A DNA stretch of 64,000 bases from NCBI GenBank assembly GCA_944393665.1, contig CALYAX010000006.1, forward strand, positions 19,976 to 83,975, written 5' to 3'. Shown here in pieces: positions 40,537 to 48,765 of this stretch; the stretch's first letter is position 1; every line of letters starts with the position of its first letter. The notes under the pieces are model-generated. The model was not told where the DNA came from and made no database searches. It saw nothing but the letters and a program-made list of their open reading frames with translations. The translations under genes and the position numbers were made by a program. The stretch is from an uncultured Alphaproteobacteria bacterium. Lineage in GTDB: Bacteria; Pseudomonadota; Alphaproteobacteria; RF32; CAG-239.

Positions 40537-40741
40537 ATAATAGGGTGTGCCGCGAGGGGCGCAACGTGGGGAGCGGCTCCGGTGGAGCTGCGAGGCCGTT
40601 GCGGCGCAGTCTTGTTAACGAGCGATGAGCGGCAGCGATAAGAGCGAGTGTTACAAGACAAGCAGGGATGTTCTGCGCAGAGCAATAAAAAAATTTATTT
40701 TTCCTCTTGCCTTTTAATTTAGAGTCAGATAATATTACAAC

Positions 40742-40968
40742 TAGGAAGACGGTAAAGCCGTCGCGGCCGGGTACGGCTGCGGAGCCAGCCGTCTGAACGG
40801 GAGAGATCCCGCCGGAATTACACAGTTTCCTCGTAAACCCAAAACCCCTCGATATGTGAGGGAGCTTTCGAAATAAGCGCCCTCGCGGTGTCGAATAAGA
40901 GAGACTGGTTGGTTTACGACAGTTGTGTACTCCCTCGCACCTGATTTAATGTGCGGGGGTTTTGTTTT
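40742..40968 (+). ncRNA. Structured terminator-ended RNA
   Basis: Stems in order: AGGAA (40744) with TTCCT (40827) enclosing GACGG/CCGTC and CGGCTG/CAGCCG and GGGA/TCCC; GTAAACC (40833) with GGTTTAC (40911) enclosing CCCTC/GAGGG; then CCCTCGCAC (40932) with GTGCGGGGG (40951) and a T run, a clear terminator. No ORF fits. The nested long-range pairs point to a real RNA rather than an incidental repeat. Confidence 0.55.
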
Positions 40969-41049
40969 AAGGTACAGTTCCGTTAGTCCATAAAAAAAAC
41001 CAGCCTTAAAAACAATACGCGCGAAAGCAGTCCTCTATAAATAAATTGC

Positions 41050-41078
41050 TTGCAAGTTCGCGTTGAGTACACTAAAAT
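41050..41078 (+). promoter_or_regulatory. Sigma-70-like promoter of structured RNA
   Basis: TTGCAA (41050-41055), a 17-base spacer and TAAAAT (41073-41078). Transcription would begin near 41085, inside or just after the first pseudoknot strand. Confidence 0.5.
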
Positions 41079-41079
41079 T

Positions 41080-41510
41080 GTTGAACGTCAGCGCTGCCCG
41101 TTCAACTCTTACCGGCTCAGGCAGCGACGTTCCATAGCCTTCGCTCCGGAACGGGATAAATAAGAACCCTGGGTCAGGTTCGGGAGAGTAAGACCTCCTT
41201 CACGATACGTGCCGGGCTGTCACTTCTTGCGGTGACAGCAAGGGCATAGGGTTTAAAACCCTTTTAGCAAGATTACCTACCTTTTGGCGGGTGAACCAGT
41301 TAAGGCTGCGGTGATGCCGCAGCAGGCTGACATGTGGCAGCTCGTTTCGGTTAACTGGCACCTGCCGCTTACGGCGGGGTAGTCGTGTCAAAGCTGCAGG
41401 CACTGCAGCGTGTCTTTTCACGTATCAGACATAGTCTTACTTGATCCGGCTCCCCGCCACCCTTTTTTAAACCGTCTTTTACGGCAGTCTGTTTTGGGTG
41501 ACGGGAGTTG
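41080..41510 (+). ncRNA. Large structured RNA or leader with an H-type pseudoknot
   Basis: GTTGAACG (41080-41087) pairs with CGTTCAAC (41099-41106) while CGCTGCC (41092-41098) pairs with GGCAGCG (41120-41126); these interleave, giving a pseudoknot of 8 and 7 bp. CGTTCC/GGAACG and GAACC/GGTTC hairpins follow. AGTAAGAC (41187) and GTCTTACT (41434) close a domain with GCTGTCAC/GTGACAGC, CTGCGG/CCGCAG, GCCGC/GCGGC and GCTGCAG/CTGCAGC hairpins. The strand is assumed from the promoter at 41050 and the gene at 41539; the reverse strand cannot be excluded because pairing is symmetric. It is not RNase P or tmRNA by its motifs. Confidence 0.5.
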
Positions 41511-41538
41511 TTTGTAACCTATTACTCAGGATAAGACG

Positions 41539-42276
41539 ATGAAACAAAAGCAAGCTGACGATTCCGGACTATCTGAAAACACTCAAAATCACGGCAAAAT
41601 TCTGGTTAAACGGAGTATCCGCGGGCGCACTCCCACCGGCGATCCCAATCCGGTTGACGTTTATATCGGCTCGCGGATAAAACTGCGCCGCCAGGCGCTG
41701 GCGCTCAGCCAGGAAAAACTGGCAGATTTGATGGGAACCACCTTTCAGCAGGTGCAGAAATACGAACGCGGCGCGAACCGGGTGAGCGGCAGCCGCATGT
41801 GGGATTTGTGCTGTATTTTGGAGGTGGACCCTTCTTATTTTTATGCCGAAATGCCCAAGAAAATACGGGAGGGCAGCCCGCGGTTTCAATATCTGAACCC
41901 CATCCGCCTGCACGAAGGCGAGAATGATATACTAACAGCGGTTGAAGACCCGATGATGAAAGCCGAATCGATAATTCTGGTGACGGCTTATGAAAAAATC
42001 CCCAACCGCAAGCTGGCGAAAAGCCTGTATAACGCGATGATTAACGCGTCGTACAGTTATGAACCCAAAGAGGGCGGGCCCGAAGATGATGATCTGGACG
42101 ATGCGGTGATAGAAAGTCTGCAGGCAGTAAAGTTAAAGCAGGTGAAACCGGTACGGAAGAAGGCGGGACCGCGGAAAACAGAAGAGGAACGGAAAGCGGA
42201 GCCGCCGCGGAAAGCTGAAAAAGCACGGAAAGCGGAACTGCCGCGGGAAGACAAGCAGCCGCGGAAAGAGGCGTAA
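41539..42276 (+). CDS. XRE regulator of the PraR/PhrR type, copy 2
   Basis: The 245-residue protein has the same core as the one at 25654: PNPVDVYIGSRIKLRRQALA, LSQEKLADLMGTTFQQVQKYE and NRVSGSRMWDLCCILEVDP. A central acidic part follows, then a Lys/Arg/Glu-rich tail of about 40 residues with repeats of RKAE and PRK (for example EEERKAEPPRKAEKARKAEL), which is probably disordered and could bind nucleic acid. Both paralogues are preceded by structured RNA regions. The target genes are unknown. Confidence 0.85.
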   Translation: MKQKQADDSGLSENTQNHGKILVKRSIRGRTPTGDPNPVDVYIGSRIKLRRQALALSQEKLADLMGTTFQQVQKYERGANRVSGSRMWDLCCILEVDPSYFYAEMPKKIREGSPRFQYLNPIRLHEGENDILTAVEDPMMKAESIILVTAYEKIPNRKLAKSLYNAMINASYSYEPKEGGPEDDDLDDAVIESLQAVKLKQVKPVRKKAGPRKTEEERKAEPPRKAEKARKAELPREDKQPRKEA

Positions 42277-42293
42277 TTTCCGGCCGCTCCGGG

Positions 42294-43514
42294 TCAGGAA
42301 ACGGCGCGGAGCGGGCTGGTTTCCGCCTCGCCGACCGCCAGTTTATAACTGTCGCGGGCGATGACCAGTTCCTCGTTGGTGGGAATCACCAAAACACGGA
42401 CTTTTGAGCCGGGTTTGGTGATTTCGACCGCGGCGCCGCGGGTCCGGTTGGCGTTTTCATCCAGTTCGATTCCCAGATAAGCCAGGCGCTCACACACCAA
42501 TTTACGGATAAAAGACGAATTTTCCCCTGCCCCGGCGGTAAAGACGATGGCATCGACTCCGCCCAAAACCGCGACATAGCCGCCGATATATTTAATCAGG
42601 CAATGGACATAGGTATTGACGGCGTCGATAACCTTCTGATTGCCCTGCAAAACCCCGGCTTCAATATCGCGCAGATCGCTCAGGCCCCCGGTCAGGCCGC
42701 AGAGGCCGCTCTGTTTGTTGAGCATGGCGTTAACCTCATCGGCGGAGAGATTCTGCGTTTTCATGATATGGAGCGGGATATAGGGGTCGATATCGCCGCA
42801 GCGGGTGTTCATCATCATTCCGGCCATGGGGGTGAAACCCATGGAGGTATCAACCGATTTGCCGTCTTTGACCGCGGTTACCGAGGCGCCGCCGCCCAGG
42901 TGGCAGGTGATGAATTTTCCGGCAAAGCCGAGCATTTTGGCCGCCTCGGCCGCAACATAGCCGTGCGAAGTTCCGTGAAAGCCATAACGGCGGATACGGT
43001 GTTTTTCGTACTGCTCCAAAGGAATCGGATACAGATAGGACTCTTTGGGCATGGTCTGGTGAAACGCCGAGTCAAATGTGGCAATCTGTTTCATCTGCGG
43101 AAACAGGGCGCTGACCGCCTCAACACCATGGACAAAAGCGGCGCCGTGCAAAGGCAGCAGGTCCATGGTATCATAAATCTTTTCCATCACGCCGGCATCA
43201 ATAAGGACCGACTTGTCAAAATATTCGCCGCCGTGCCCCATGCGGTGCCCCACGGCCGACAGCTCGTCCACGCTTGTCAGCGCGGTGCCGAGCAAAGCCT
43301 CAAACATTGCCCGGACCGCCGCTTTGTGGTCCGGCAGCGGCAAATCGCGGCTTTGTTTTTCGCCGGAGCCGAGCTGGTACAGCAGGCGGGAGGCGTTGTC
43401 GCCGATACGTTCGGCGAGGCCTTTGGCAATGACGGAAAAATCTGTGCCGTCAGTTTGAAAAAGCTGGAATTTGAGAGTGGTTGAGCCGGAGTTAAGGACT
43501 AATATTTTGTGCAT
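42294..43514 (-). CDS. ackA: Acetate kinase
   Basis: From ATG 43514 the 406-residue enzyme shows KILVLNSGSTTLKFQLFQ at the N-terminus, VGHRMGHGGEYFDKSVLI, YGFHGTSHGYVAAEA, ITCHLGGGASVTAVKDGKSV and FTAGAGENSSFIRKL, all acetate kinase signatures. It converts acetyl phosphate and ADP to acetate and ATP, with phosphotransacetylase (not seen nearby). This supports a fermentative or overflow metabolism. The long in-frame extension upstream of 43514 is composition-driven and rejected. Confidence 0.95.
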   Translation of the reverse strand: MHKILVLNSGSTTLKFQLFQTDGTDFSVIAKGLAERIGDNASRLLYQLGSGEKQSRDLPLPDHKAAVRAMFEALLGTALTSVDELSAVGHRMGHGGEYFDKSVLIDAGVMEKIYDTMDLLPLHGAAFVHGVEAVSALFPQMKQIATFDSAFHQTMPKESYLYPIPLEQYEKHRIRRYGFHGTSHGYVAAEAAKMLGFAGKFITCHLGGGASVTAVKDGKSVDTSMGFTPMAGMMMNTRCGDIDPYIPLHIMKTQNLSADEVNAMLNKQSGLCGLTGGLSDLRDIEAGVLQGNQKVIDAVNTYVHCLIKYIGGYVAVLGGVDAIVFTAGAGENSSFIRKLVCERLAYLGIELDENANRTRGAAVEITKPGSKVRVLVIPTNEELVIARDSYKLAVGEAETSPLRAVS

Positions 43515-43912
43515 AGTGATAACTTTCGCGGTTGTTAAATCAGAAATACGGTAACCAAAAAACGGCAATTTAGCAAGCCCTTTTATGCGGTTGCCGGAAG
43601 GTATAAATTCCCGGGCGGGGGGAGAATCGCAGCGGGCTCTCGGGCACAATCGCGGCGGGCGGCGGGAAAAACACGGCGGCTCCCGGGCACACACGGGCGC
43701 GGGCGGCGGACGGGAGAATCGCGGCTGACATACACGGCCTCAATCGCGGCGCCCCCTGGACGCGGGAGGAGAACAACACGGGCGTGGGAGGAAAGCATAC
43801 ACGGGCGCGGGCGAAATTCGGAGCCCGCGGGCACGGGCAAAACTCCCCGGATACACACGAACCCCGTCACAGCGGCGGGGTCCGGTGGTTTATTATAATC
43901 CAGTCAACACCG
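43515..43912. other. GC-rich spacer without gene
   Basis: About 43580-43870 is made of CGGGCGCGGG, GGGCACGGGC and CGGCGGxGGG motifs on the plus strand. The proline-rich frames on the reverse strand are not credible genes. Similar texture is seen at 22640-22960. Confidence 0.6.
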
Positions 43913-43913
43913 A

Positions 43914-44513
43914 TTATTTAATCTCATCCAAGGTCATTTCCGTCGCCTGTTCCTCGAACTCAACCGGAGCGGAAACCGGTTCTGCCCGGGTTACGGTACG
44001 GCGGGCCGGACGGCTGGTGCGGACGTTAACCTGTCCGGTATAAGGCTCTTTTTCATAGCTGACCGAAGAGGTGGTTTTGGGTTCATAGACCGTTTTATAA
44101 GTGGTTTTCTTATAAACAACTTCTACCGGCTCGCGGGTGGTGCGGATTTTGGGAGCGCAATTGCCGGAATTATCTTCCAGGACAACCGGCTCGGGCTCGG
44201 AATAGCTGTCAACATAGCTCACAGCCGGACGCGGGCGGCGATAACGGACAACCTCGCGCGGCGCTTCATAATAGCGCGGTGCCGGAGCAACATACCGCGG
44301 TGCCGGGGCATATACCGGAGCCGGAGCAACCGGCTGGGTGCGGACATAACGGTAGCAGGTATTGTTATCCACATAATCGCAATCCATATTGGCAGAAGCC
44401 TGATAGGAGCGGTAAACAACTTTGCGCTCTTCAACAGTGGGCTCTTTGCTGTTCATGCAGGCGCAGGCAGAAAGGGCAAACAGAGCAGCGGCTAAAACAA
44501 GAATTTTTTTCAT
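43914..44513 (-). CDS. Tyr/Pro-rich outer-membrane or periplasmic lipoprotein
   Basis: From ATG 44513 the 199-residue product starts KKILVLAAALFALSAC, a lipobox with Cys17 as lipid anchor site. The rest is rich in Pro, Ala, Tyr, Val and Arg (APAPVYAPAPRYVAPAPRYY, REVVRYRRPRPAVSY) and has two Cys pairs (CDYVDNNTCYRY, NCAPKI). Such basic low-complexity lipoproteins often bind peptidoglycan or polysaccharide in the envelope. No known domain is recognised. Confidence 0.7.
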   Translation of the reverse strand: MKKILVLAAALFALSACACMNSKEPTVEERKVVYRSYQASANMDCDYVDNNTCYRYVRTQPVAPAPVYAPAPRYVAPAPRYYEAPREVVRYRRPRPAVSYVDSYSEPEPVVLEDNSGNCAPKIRTTREPVEVVYKKTTYKTVYEPKTTSSVSYEKEPYTGQVNVRTSRPARRTVTRAEPVSAPVEFEEQATEMTLDEIK

Positions 44514-45000
44514 GAGTTTTTCCATTCTTCAATTAAAAAAATTGTGATCTTTCAACGGTCTTTTTTTGTTTATTACCGATAATTTTTGTTTAATATAGCA
44601 AAAATTTTTAATTAATCAAGAAAATTCTTAACTAATCATTAAGATTCTTTCGTGAAAAACGGCGCAGGCGGGCGGAATTGCCGCCGTTGTCCCTCTATTT
44701 AATCGTCAAATCAAAATAATAAAGGGGTTCCTAATATGAAAATGGCTGCCGGGCGAGCCGGGCCTTTGCCGCGGATTGCTGTTAGCGGAAATTGCGCGGC
44801 GGGGACATGCGCAGAGAGCGGGGGAGTTTGGGACAGGCGAATTTATGCGCGGCGGGGCCATGCACGAGGAAAAAGGGGAAAGACCGGGACAGGCGGGACC
44901 GTGCACGGAAAGCGGCGGCGTTTTGGAACAGGCGGGCTTTCCGGCGCTTTGGGCCGGAAGAGATTACACGCGGAAAGCGGCGGAATCAGGACTGGAGAAA
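44514..45000. other. Gene-free spacer with degenerate repeats
   Basis: Between the lipoprotein and the secreted protein, 44740-45000 is G-rich and holds degenerate repeats such as GGGACAGGCG (twice) and GGAACAGGCGGG, and CACGGAAAGCGGCGG / ACGCGGAAAGCGGCGG. No ORF with protein-like content is found. An AT-rich part at 44520-44650 is the likely lipoprotein promoter region. Confidence 0.6.
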
Positions 45001-45519
45001 TTAAGGCAAGTCAGCCGTTTTGGGGGCCAGGTAATGGATAATCTTCTTTCCGGATTTGGTGCGCTCTACTTTCGTCTTTGGCGTGGCTTCCGGCCGGTAG
45101 CCGCCTTTAATGCACAGCTGTTTATCAAACTCATGATCCTTGCATTTGACCGGGAAAGAAAAATCTTCATAATACAAATCGCCGTCTGCGTCCAAAGTAT
45201 AACGCTGTGCGGCACAGCCCTCCTGCGCGCAGTTAAACGGCGCTTTGAGGATAAAAACATAACTTTGGTCGGGATAGCGGGCGACATAAAAATCTTCCAG
45301 CCGGACATCAAGCGGAATTTGTTCCGCCGCCTGACCGAACTGGTCGTCAAAAACCTGTACGACCTGACGGCGGGTCAGCCCGATTTCATTTTCCAGCGCG
45401 CCGGAATTCACATTATAAAAAAGGTAAAATTTGCTGTCTTCCGCCCGCGGCAAAGGAGCCGCCGCTGCGGAAACCGCAGAAAATGCCAAAGCCAGAGCGC
45501 CAAACAAAGCTGTTTTCAT
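45001..45519 (-). CDS. Secreted protein with Cys residues
   Basis: The 172-residue protein has a signal peptide (KTALFGALALAFSAVSAAAA). The mature part has four Cys (FNCAQEGCAAQ and PVKCKDH, KQLCIKG), probably two disulfides, an acidic middle (YTLDADGDLYYEDFSFPV) and a basic C-terminus. No family is recognised. It is a single-gene unit; an ATG with GGTCTGGTT upstream. Confidence 0.65.
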   Translation of the reverse strand: MKTALFGALALAFSAVSAAAAPLPRAEDSKFYLFYNVNSGALENEIGLTRRQVVQVFDDQFGQAAEQIPLDVRLEDFYVARYPDQSYVFILKAPFNCAQEGCAAQRYTLDADGDLYYEDFSFPVKCKDHEFDKQLCIKGGYRPEATPKTKVERTKSGKKIIHYLAPKTADLP

Positions 45520-45579
45520 AACCAGACCTTTCGGATTAAATATTGGGTTTAGTATATTCCCGATTGGTTAAAATAAAGT

Positions 45580-47436
45580 TTAGCGGCTGAGCGTTTCAAT
45601 TTTGGCCGACTGTTCGAGCCAGGCCTCTTCGGTTTCGGCAATCTGATTATCCAGCCAGGAAAGATTTTTCTGGTTTTCGACAATCTGTGCCGGGGTCATA
45701 TCCGTTTCGAAAGCGGCCGTCAGTTCGTCACGCCGGGCGTTCAGCTCTGCCAGTTTCTTTTCCAGCCGCGCCACCTGCCCTTTAAGCATATTCAGTTCCG
45801 AGCGGCGGGCCAGCGCCTGTTCGCGCAAAAGTTTTCCATCCGGTTTGACGGCGGGGGTTCCGGTTTTTACGGCCGGGGCCGACGTGCCCAGCAGCAGGCG
45901 GCGGTAATCCTCGAGGTCGCCGTCATAGGGTTTGACGGTGCCGTCCTTAACCAGCCAGAGGGTATCGGCAATCAGCTCGGTGAGATGGAGGTCGTGCGTA
46001 ATCAGAATCACCGACCCGCGGTAATCGTTGAGGGCGGCGATGAGCGCGTCGCGCCCGTCGATATCCAAATGGTTGGTCGGTTCGTCCAAAATGAGCAGGC
46101 CCGGGGCATTATAAGTCATGGCGGCAAACAGCAGGCGCGCCTTTTCGCCGCCGGAGAGGTCGGCGATTTTGGTGACGGCCTTTTCCTGCCCAAGTCCGAA
46201 GGCTGCCAGATGAGCCCGGACTTTCGGCTCCGGCGCGCCGGGCATCAGCGTGCCCATAAAGGCGGCTGCGGTCTGTTCAAGCGGCAGTTCCTCGCTCTGG
46301 TGCTGGGCGAAGTATCCCACGCCCAATTTGCCGGAACGCTTGAGGGTTCCTTCCATCAGCGGCAGGCGGCCGGAAATCAGTTTGGCCAGCGTTGATTTTC
46401 CGTTGCCGTTGGCGCCGAGCAGAGCGATCCGGTCGTTATCGACAACCGAGAAATTAAGTTTTTTCAGTACCGGGCGCCCGTCATAGCCGACAACGCCGTC
46501 CTCTACGGTGAGCAGCGGCGGCGGCAGTTCAAGCGGCTGCGGAAACTCAAACCGGGTAGAGTATTCATCGGCCAGCGGCGGCAGGACTTCCATTTTTTCA
46601 AGCATTTTAAGACGGCTCTGCGCCTGTTTGGCCTTGCTGGCCTTGTAGCGGAAGCGGTCGACATAAGACTGCAGGTGGGCACGCTGTTTTTCCTGTTTGG
46701 CGGCCTGTTTGCCCAAAAGCTCGCGGCGCTCGGCGCGGGTACGCTGAAACGTATCGTAATTGCCGCTGTAAGTATTCAGCCGGCAAGCCTCAATATGGAC
46801 GATATGGTCGCACAGGGCGTTCAAAATCCGGCGGTCATGGCTGATAAGCAGCAAAGTGCCGCGGTATTTGGCAAGGTGGGAGGTCAGCCAGATTGTGGCT
46901 TCAAGGTCCAGGTGGTTGGTCGGCTCGTCCAGGAGCAAAATATCCGAGGGCTGAAACAGCGCGGCGGCCAAAGCCAGGCGCATCCGCCAGCCGCCGGAAA
47001 ACTCCCGCACCGGACACGTCAAGTCCTCCTGCTTAAAACCCAGGCCGTTTAGAATAGCCGCCGCCCGCGCCTCCGCCGAGGCCGCCCCGATGAGGTTCAG
47101 GCGCTCGTGAATTTCTCCCAGCTCCTCGGGCGCTGCCTTTTCCAAGCGGGCCAGCAGCGATGACCGCTCGGTATCGCGCGCCAGAACAAAAGGCAAAATC
47201 GGCGTGTCAATATCCTGCAGTTCCTGCTCGACAAAGACCACCCTTGCCTGCCCCGGAAAAGCCACCGCGCCGTGCTCGGTGTCCAGCTGGTTTTGCAGGA
47301 CCCGGAACAAGGTGGATTTGCCGCAGCCGTTGGCACCGACAAGGCCGACTTTCCAGCCGTCGGAAATATGGGCGGACGCCCTTTCGAGCAGGACTTTGCT
47401 GCCGATGCGCACGGTGATGTCATTTATATCTATCAT
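45580..47436 (-). CDS. ABC-F ATPase (YheS/ABCF3-like)
   Basis: From ATG 47436 the 618-residue protein has two ATP-binding cassettes: Walker A GANGCGKST with FSGGWRMRLALAAALF and LLLDEPTNHLDL, then GANGNGKST with LSGGEKARLLFAAM and LILDEPTNHLDID. The linker between (about residues 230-290) is the Lys/Arg-rich P-site tRNA interaction motif. No membrane domain is present. ABC-F proteins act on ribosomes; YheS-like ones relieve stalls or, in other branches, antibiotics. A C-terminal coiled coil (ALARRSELNMLKGQVARLEK) ends it. It is divergent from the MFS gene, so antibiotic resistance is possible but unshown. Confidence 0.9.
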   Translation of the reverse strand: MIDINDITVRIGSKVLLERASAHISDGWKVGLVGANGCGKSTLFRVLQNQLDTEHGAVAFPGQARVVFVEQELQDIDTPILPFVLARDTERSSLLARLEKAAPEELGEIHERLNLIGAASAEARAAAILNGLGFKQEDLTCPVREFSGGWRMRLALAAALFQPSDILLLDEPTNHLDLEATIWLTSHLAKYRGTLLLISHDRRILNALCDHIVHIEACRLNTYSGNYDTFQRTRAERRELLGKQAAKQEKQRAHLQSYVDRFRYKASKAKQAQSRLKMLEKMEVLPPLADEYSTRFEFPQPLELPPPLLTVEDGVVGYDGRPVLKKLNFSVVDNDRIALLGANGNGKSTLAKLISGRLPLMEGTLKRSGKLGVGYFAQHQSEELPLEQTAAAFMGTLMPGAPEPKVRAHLAAFGLGQEKAVTKIADLSGGEKARLLFAAMTYNAPGLLILDEPTNHLDIDGRDALIAALNDYRGSVILITHDLHLTELIADTLWLVKDGTVKPYDGDLEDYRRLLLGTSAPAVKTGTPAVKPDGKLLREQALARRSELNMLKGQVARLEKKLAELNARRDELTAAFETDMTPAQIVENQKNLSWLDNQIAETEEAWLEQSAKIETLSR

Positions 47437-47536
47437 GGGGCGGTTTATGCCACAGACGGCGGATATTGTCAACAAATTGCTTGCGCCGGCGTTTCCGGGG
47501 TTTATAATAAATCGTTATTTAAGTGAAGGACGTTTC

Positions 47537-48712
47537 ATGTACAGCCGCAACATCAGAATGTTTCCGTGGTTTTACGGGCTTTGGGGGTTTTGCCCGTTTT
47601 CAATTATTGCCATTTTATATTACGAGCAGCTGACGGGGTCTTATGCGGTGGCGATGAGCGTGTTTGCGGCAAGTTCGGTCTTTTCCTCGCTGTTTGAAAT
47701 TCCCATGGGGGTGGTTTCCGACCTTATCGGGCGCCGGCGGACGATGATTGCGGGCGGAATTGCCTTCTTCTGCGGCGATGCCTTTTATGTGCTGGCGGGT
47801 TTTTATCCCGACAAGGCTTTGATTATCCTCTATGCCGGAGCGGTTTGCAAAGGCTTGAGTGTTGCCCTGTTCAGCGGCACCGACGAGGCGATTATGTATG
47901 AAAGCCTCAAGGCTCTCGGCAAGCAGAAAGAATTTGACCGCTGTTACGGCAAAGCCCGCAGCCTGAACCAGTTTGCGGTCGGGTTTGCGGCGGTTTTGGG
48001 CAGTCTGATTGCCTATTATTATTCGTATCATGCGGTTTATGAAATTGCTTTAATCAGCTCGGCGGCGCTGCTGGTTTTTAATTTTGGCTGGAAAGAGCCG
48101 CCGGAGGAAAATTTTGGCAGCGAGCTGTCGGTGTGGAAGCATTTGAACGAGGCGGCGGCCGCTTTCCGTGCCAAGCCGCGGCTGCGCTGGCTGGCGCTGG
48201 CGGATATTATCGACCATTCTACCGGAATGGTGAACATGCGTTTTGAAACGGCTTATTCGCAGCTGCTGATTCCAACCTGGTTGCTGGGGGCGCCCCGGGT
48301 GCTTAAACAGATTTTCGGCACCATGAGTTTTTGGTTCGCCGGGCTGGTTATTAAAAAGTATAAAGCCATCCGGGTGATGATTTATGCCGAATACGGGCAA
48401 ATGCTGCCGCGGCTGGCGGGGCTGGCGCTTAACAATTTTTTCAGCCCGTTTATCCTGATGTTTTCAAATATTTTTTACGGGCTGTCGGTAACCGGGCTGA
48501 AAAGCCTGCTGCAAAAGCAATATCTGAGCCGGCAGCGGGCGACCATGTCATCCATGATTTCGATGGGAACCAACGCGGCTTTTGCCATTTTATCGGTGGT
48601 TATCGGCTGGCTGGCCGATTTGACCTCGGTGCGGACGGCGCTGTTTATCTTTGTCGGCTTCCGGGTCATTATCCTGCTGATTTATTACCGGCTGGGGCGG
48701 CGCAGGTCATAA
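47537..48712 (+). CDS. MFS transporter
   Basis: The 391-residue protein has about 12 membrane segments. The loop GVVSDLIGRRRTM between segments 2 and 3 is the MFS signature D-x-x-G-R-R. The first hydrophobic segments (WFYGLWGFCPFSIIAILYYE) and later ones agree with efflux-type members. The substrate is unknown. The ATG at 47537 lies after AAGTGAAGGACG; a longer in-frame extension to 47204 runs over the opposite ABC-F gene and is rejected. Divergent placement against the ABC-F gene may mean shared regulation. Confidence 0.85.
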   Translation: MYSRNIRMFPWFYGLWGFCPFSIIAILYYEQLTGSYAVAMSVFAASSVFSSLFEIPMGVVSDLIGRRRTMIAGGIAFFCGDAFYVLAGFYPDKALIILYAGAVCKGLSVALFSGTDEAIMYESLKALGKQKEFDRCYGKARSLNQFAVGFAAVLGSLIAYYYSYHAVYEIALISSAALLVFNFGWKEPPEENFGSELSVWKHLNEAAAAFRAKPRLRWLALADIIDHSTGMVNMRFETAYSQLLIPTWLLGAPRVLKQIFGTMSFWFAGLVIKKYKAIRVMIYAEYGQMLPRLAGLALNNFFSPFILMFSNIFYGLSVTGLKSLLQKQYLSRQRATMSSMISMGTNAAFAILSVVIGWLADLTSVRTALFIFVGFRVIILLIYYRLGRRRS

Positions 48713-48765
48713 AAAATTAAATAATTTCAGCTAAAGTGGCATAAATTTAACTAAGGACAAAAATC

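Noticed and set aside
41080..41510. Considered as tmRNA because of the pseudoknot
   Set aside because: No tag coding sequence of the alphaproteobacterial type and no T-loop consensus were found on either strand.
43515..43694. N-terminal extension of acetate kinase
   Set aside because: Acetate kinase begins normally at 43514; the extension is Arg/Pro-rich and covers GC-rich spacer.
44736..45552. Plus-strand frames over the spacer and the secreted-protein gene
   Set aside because: They run through degenerate repeats and antisense to a signal-peptide protein.
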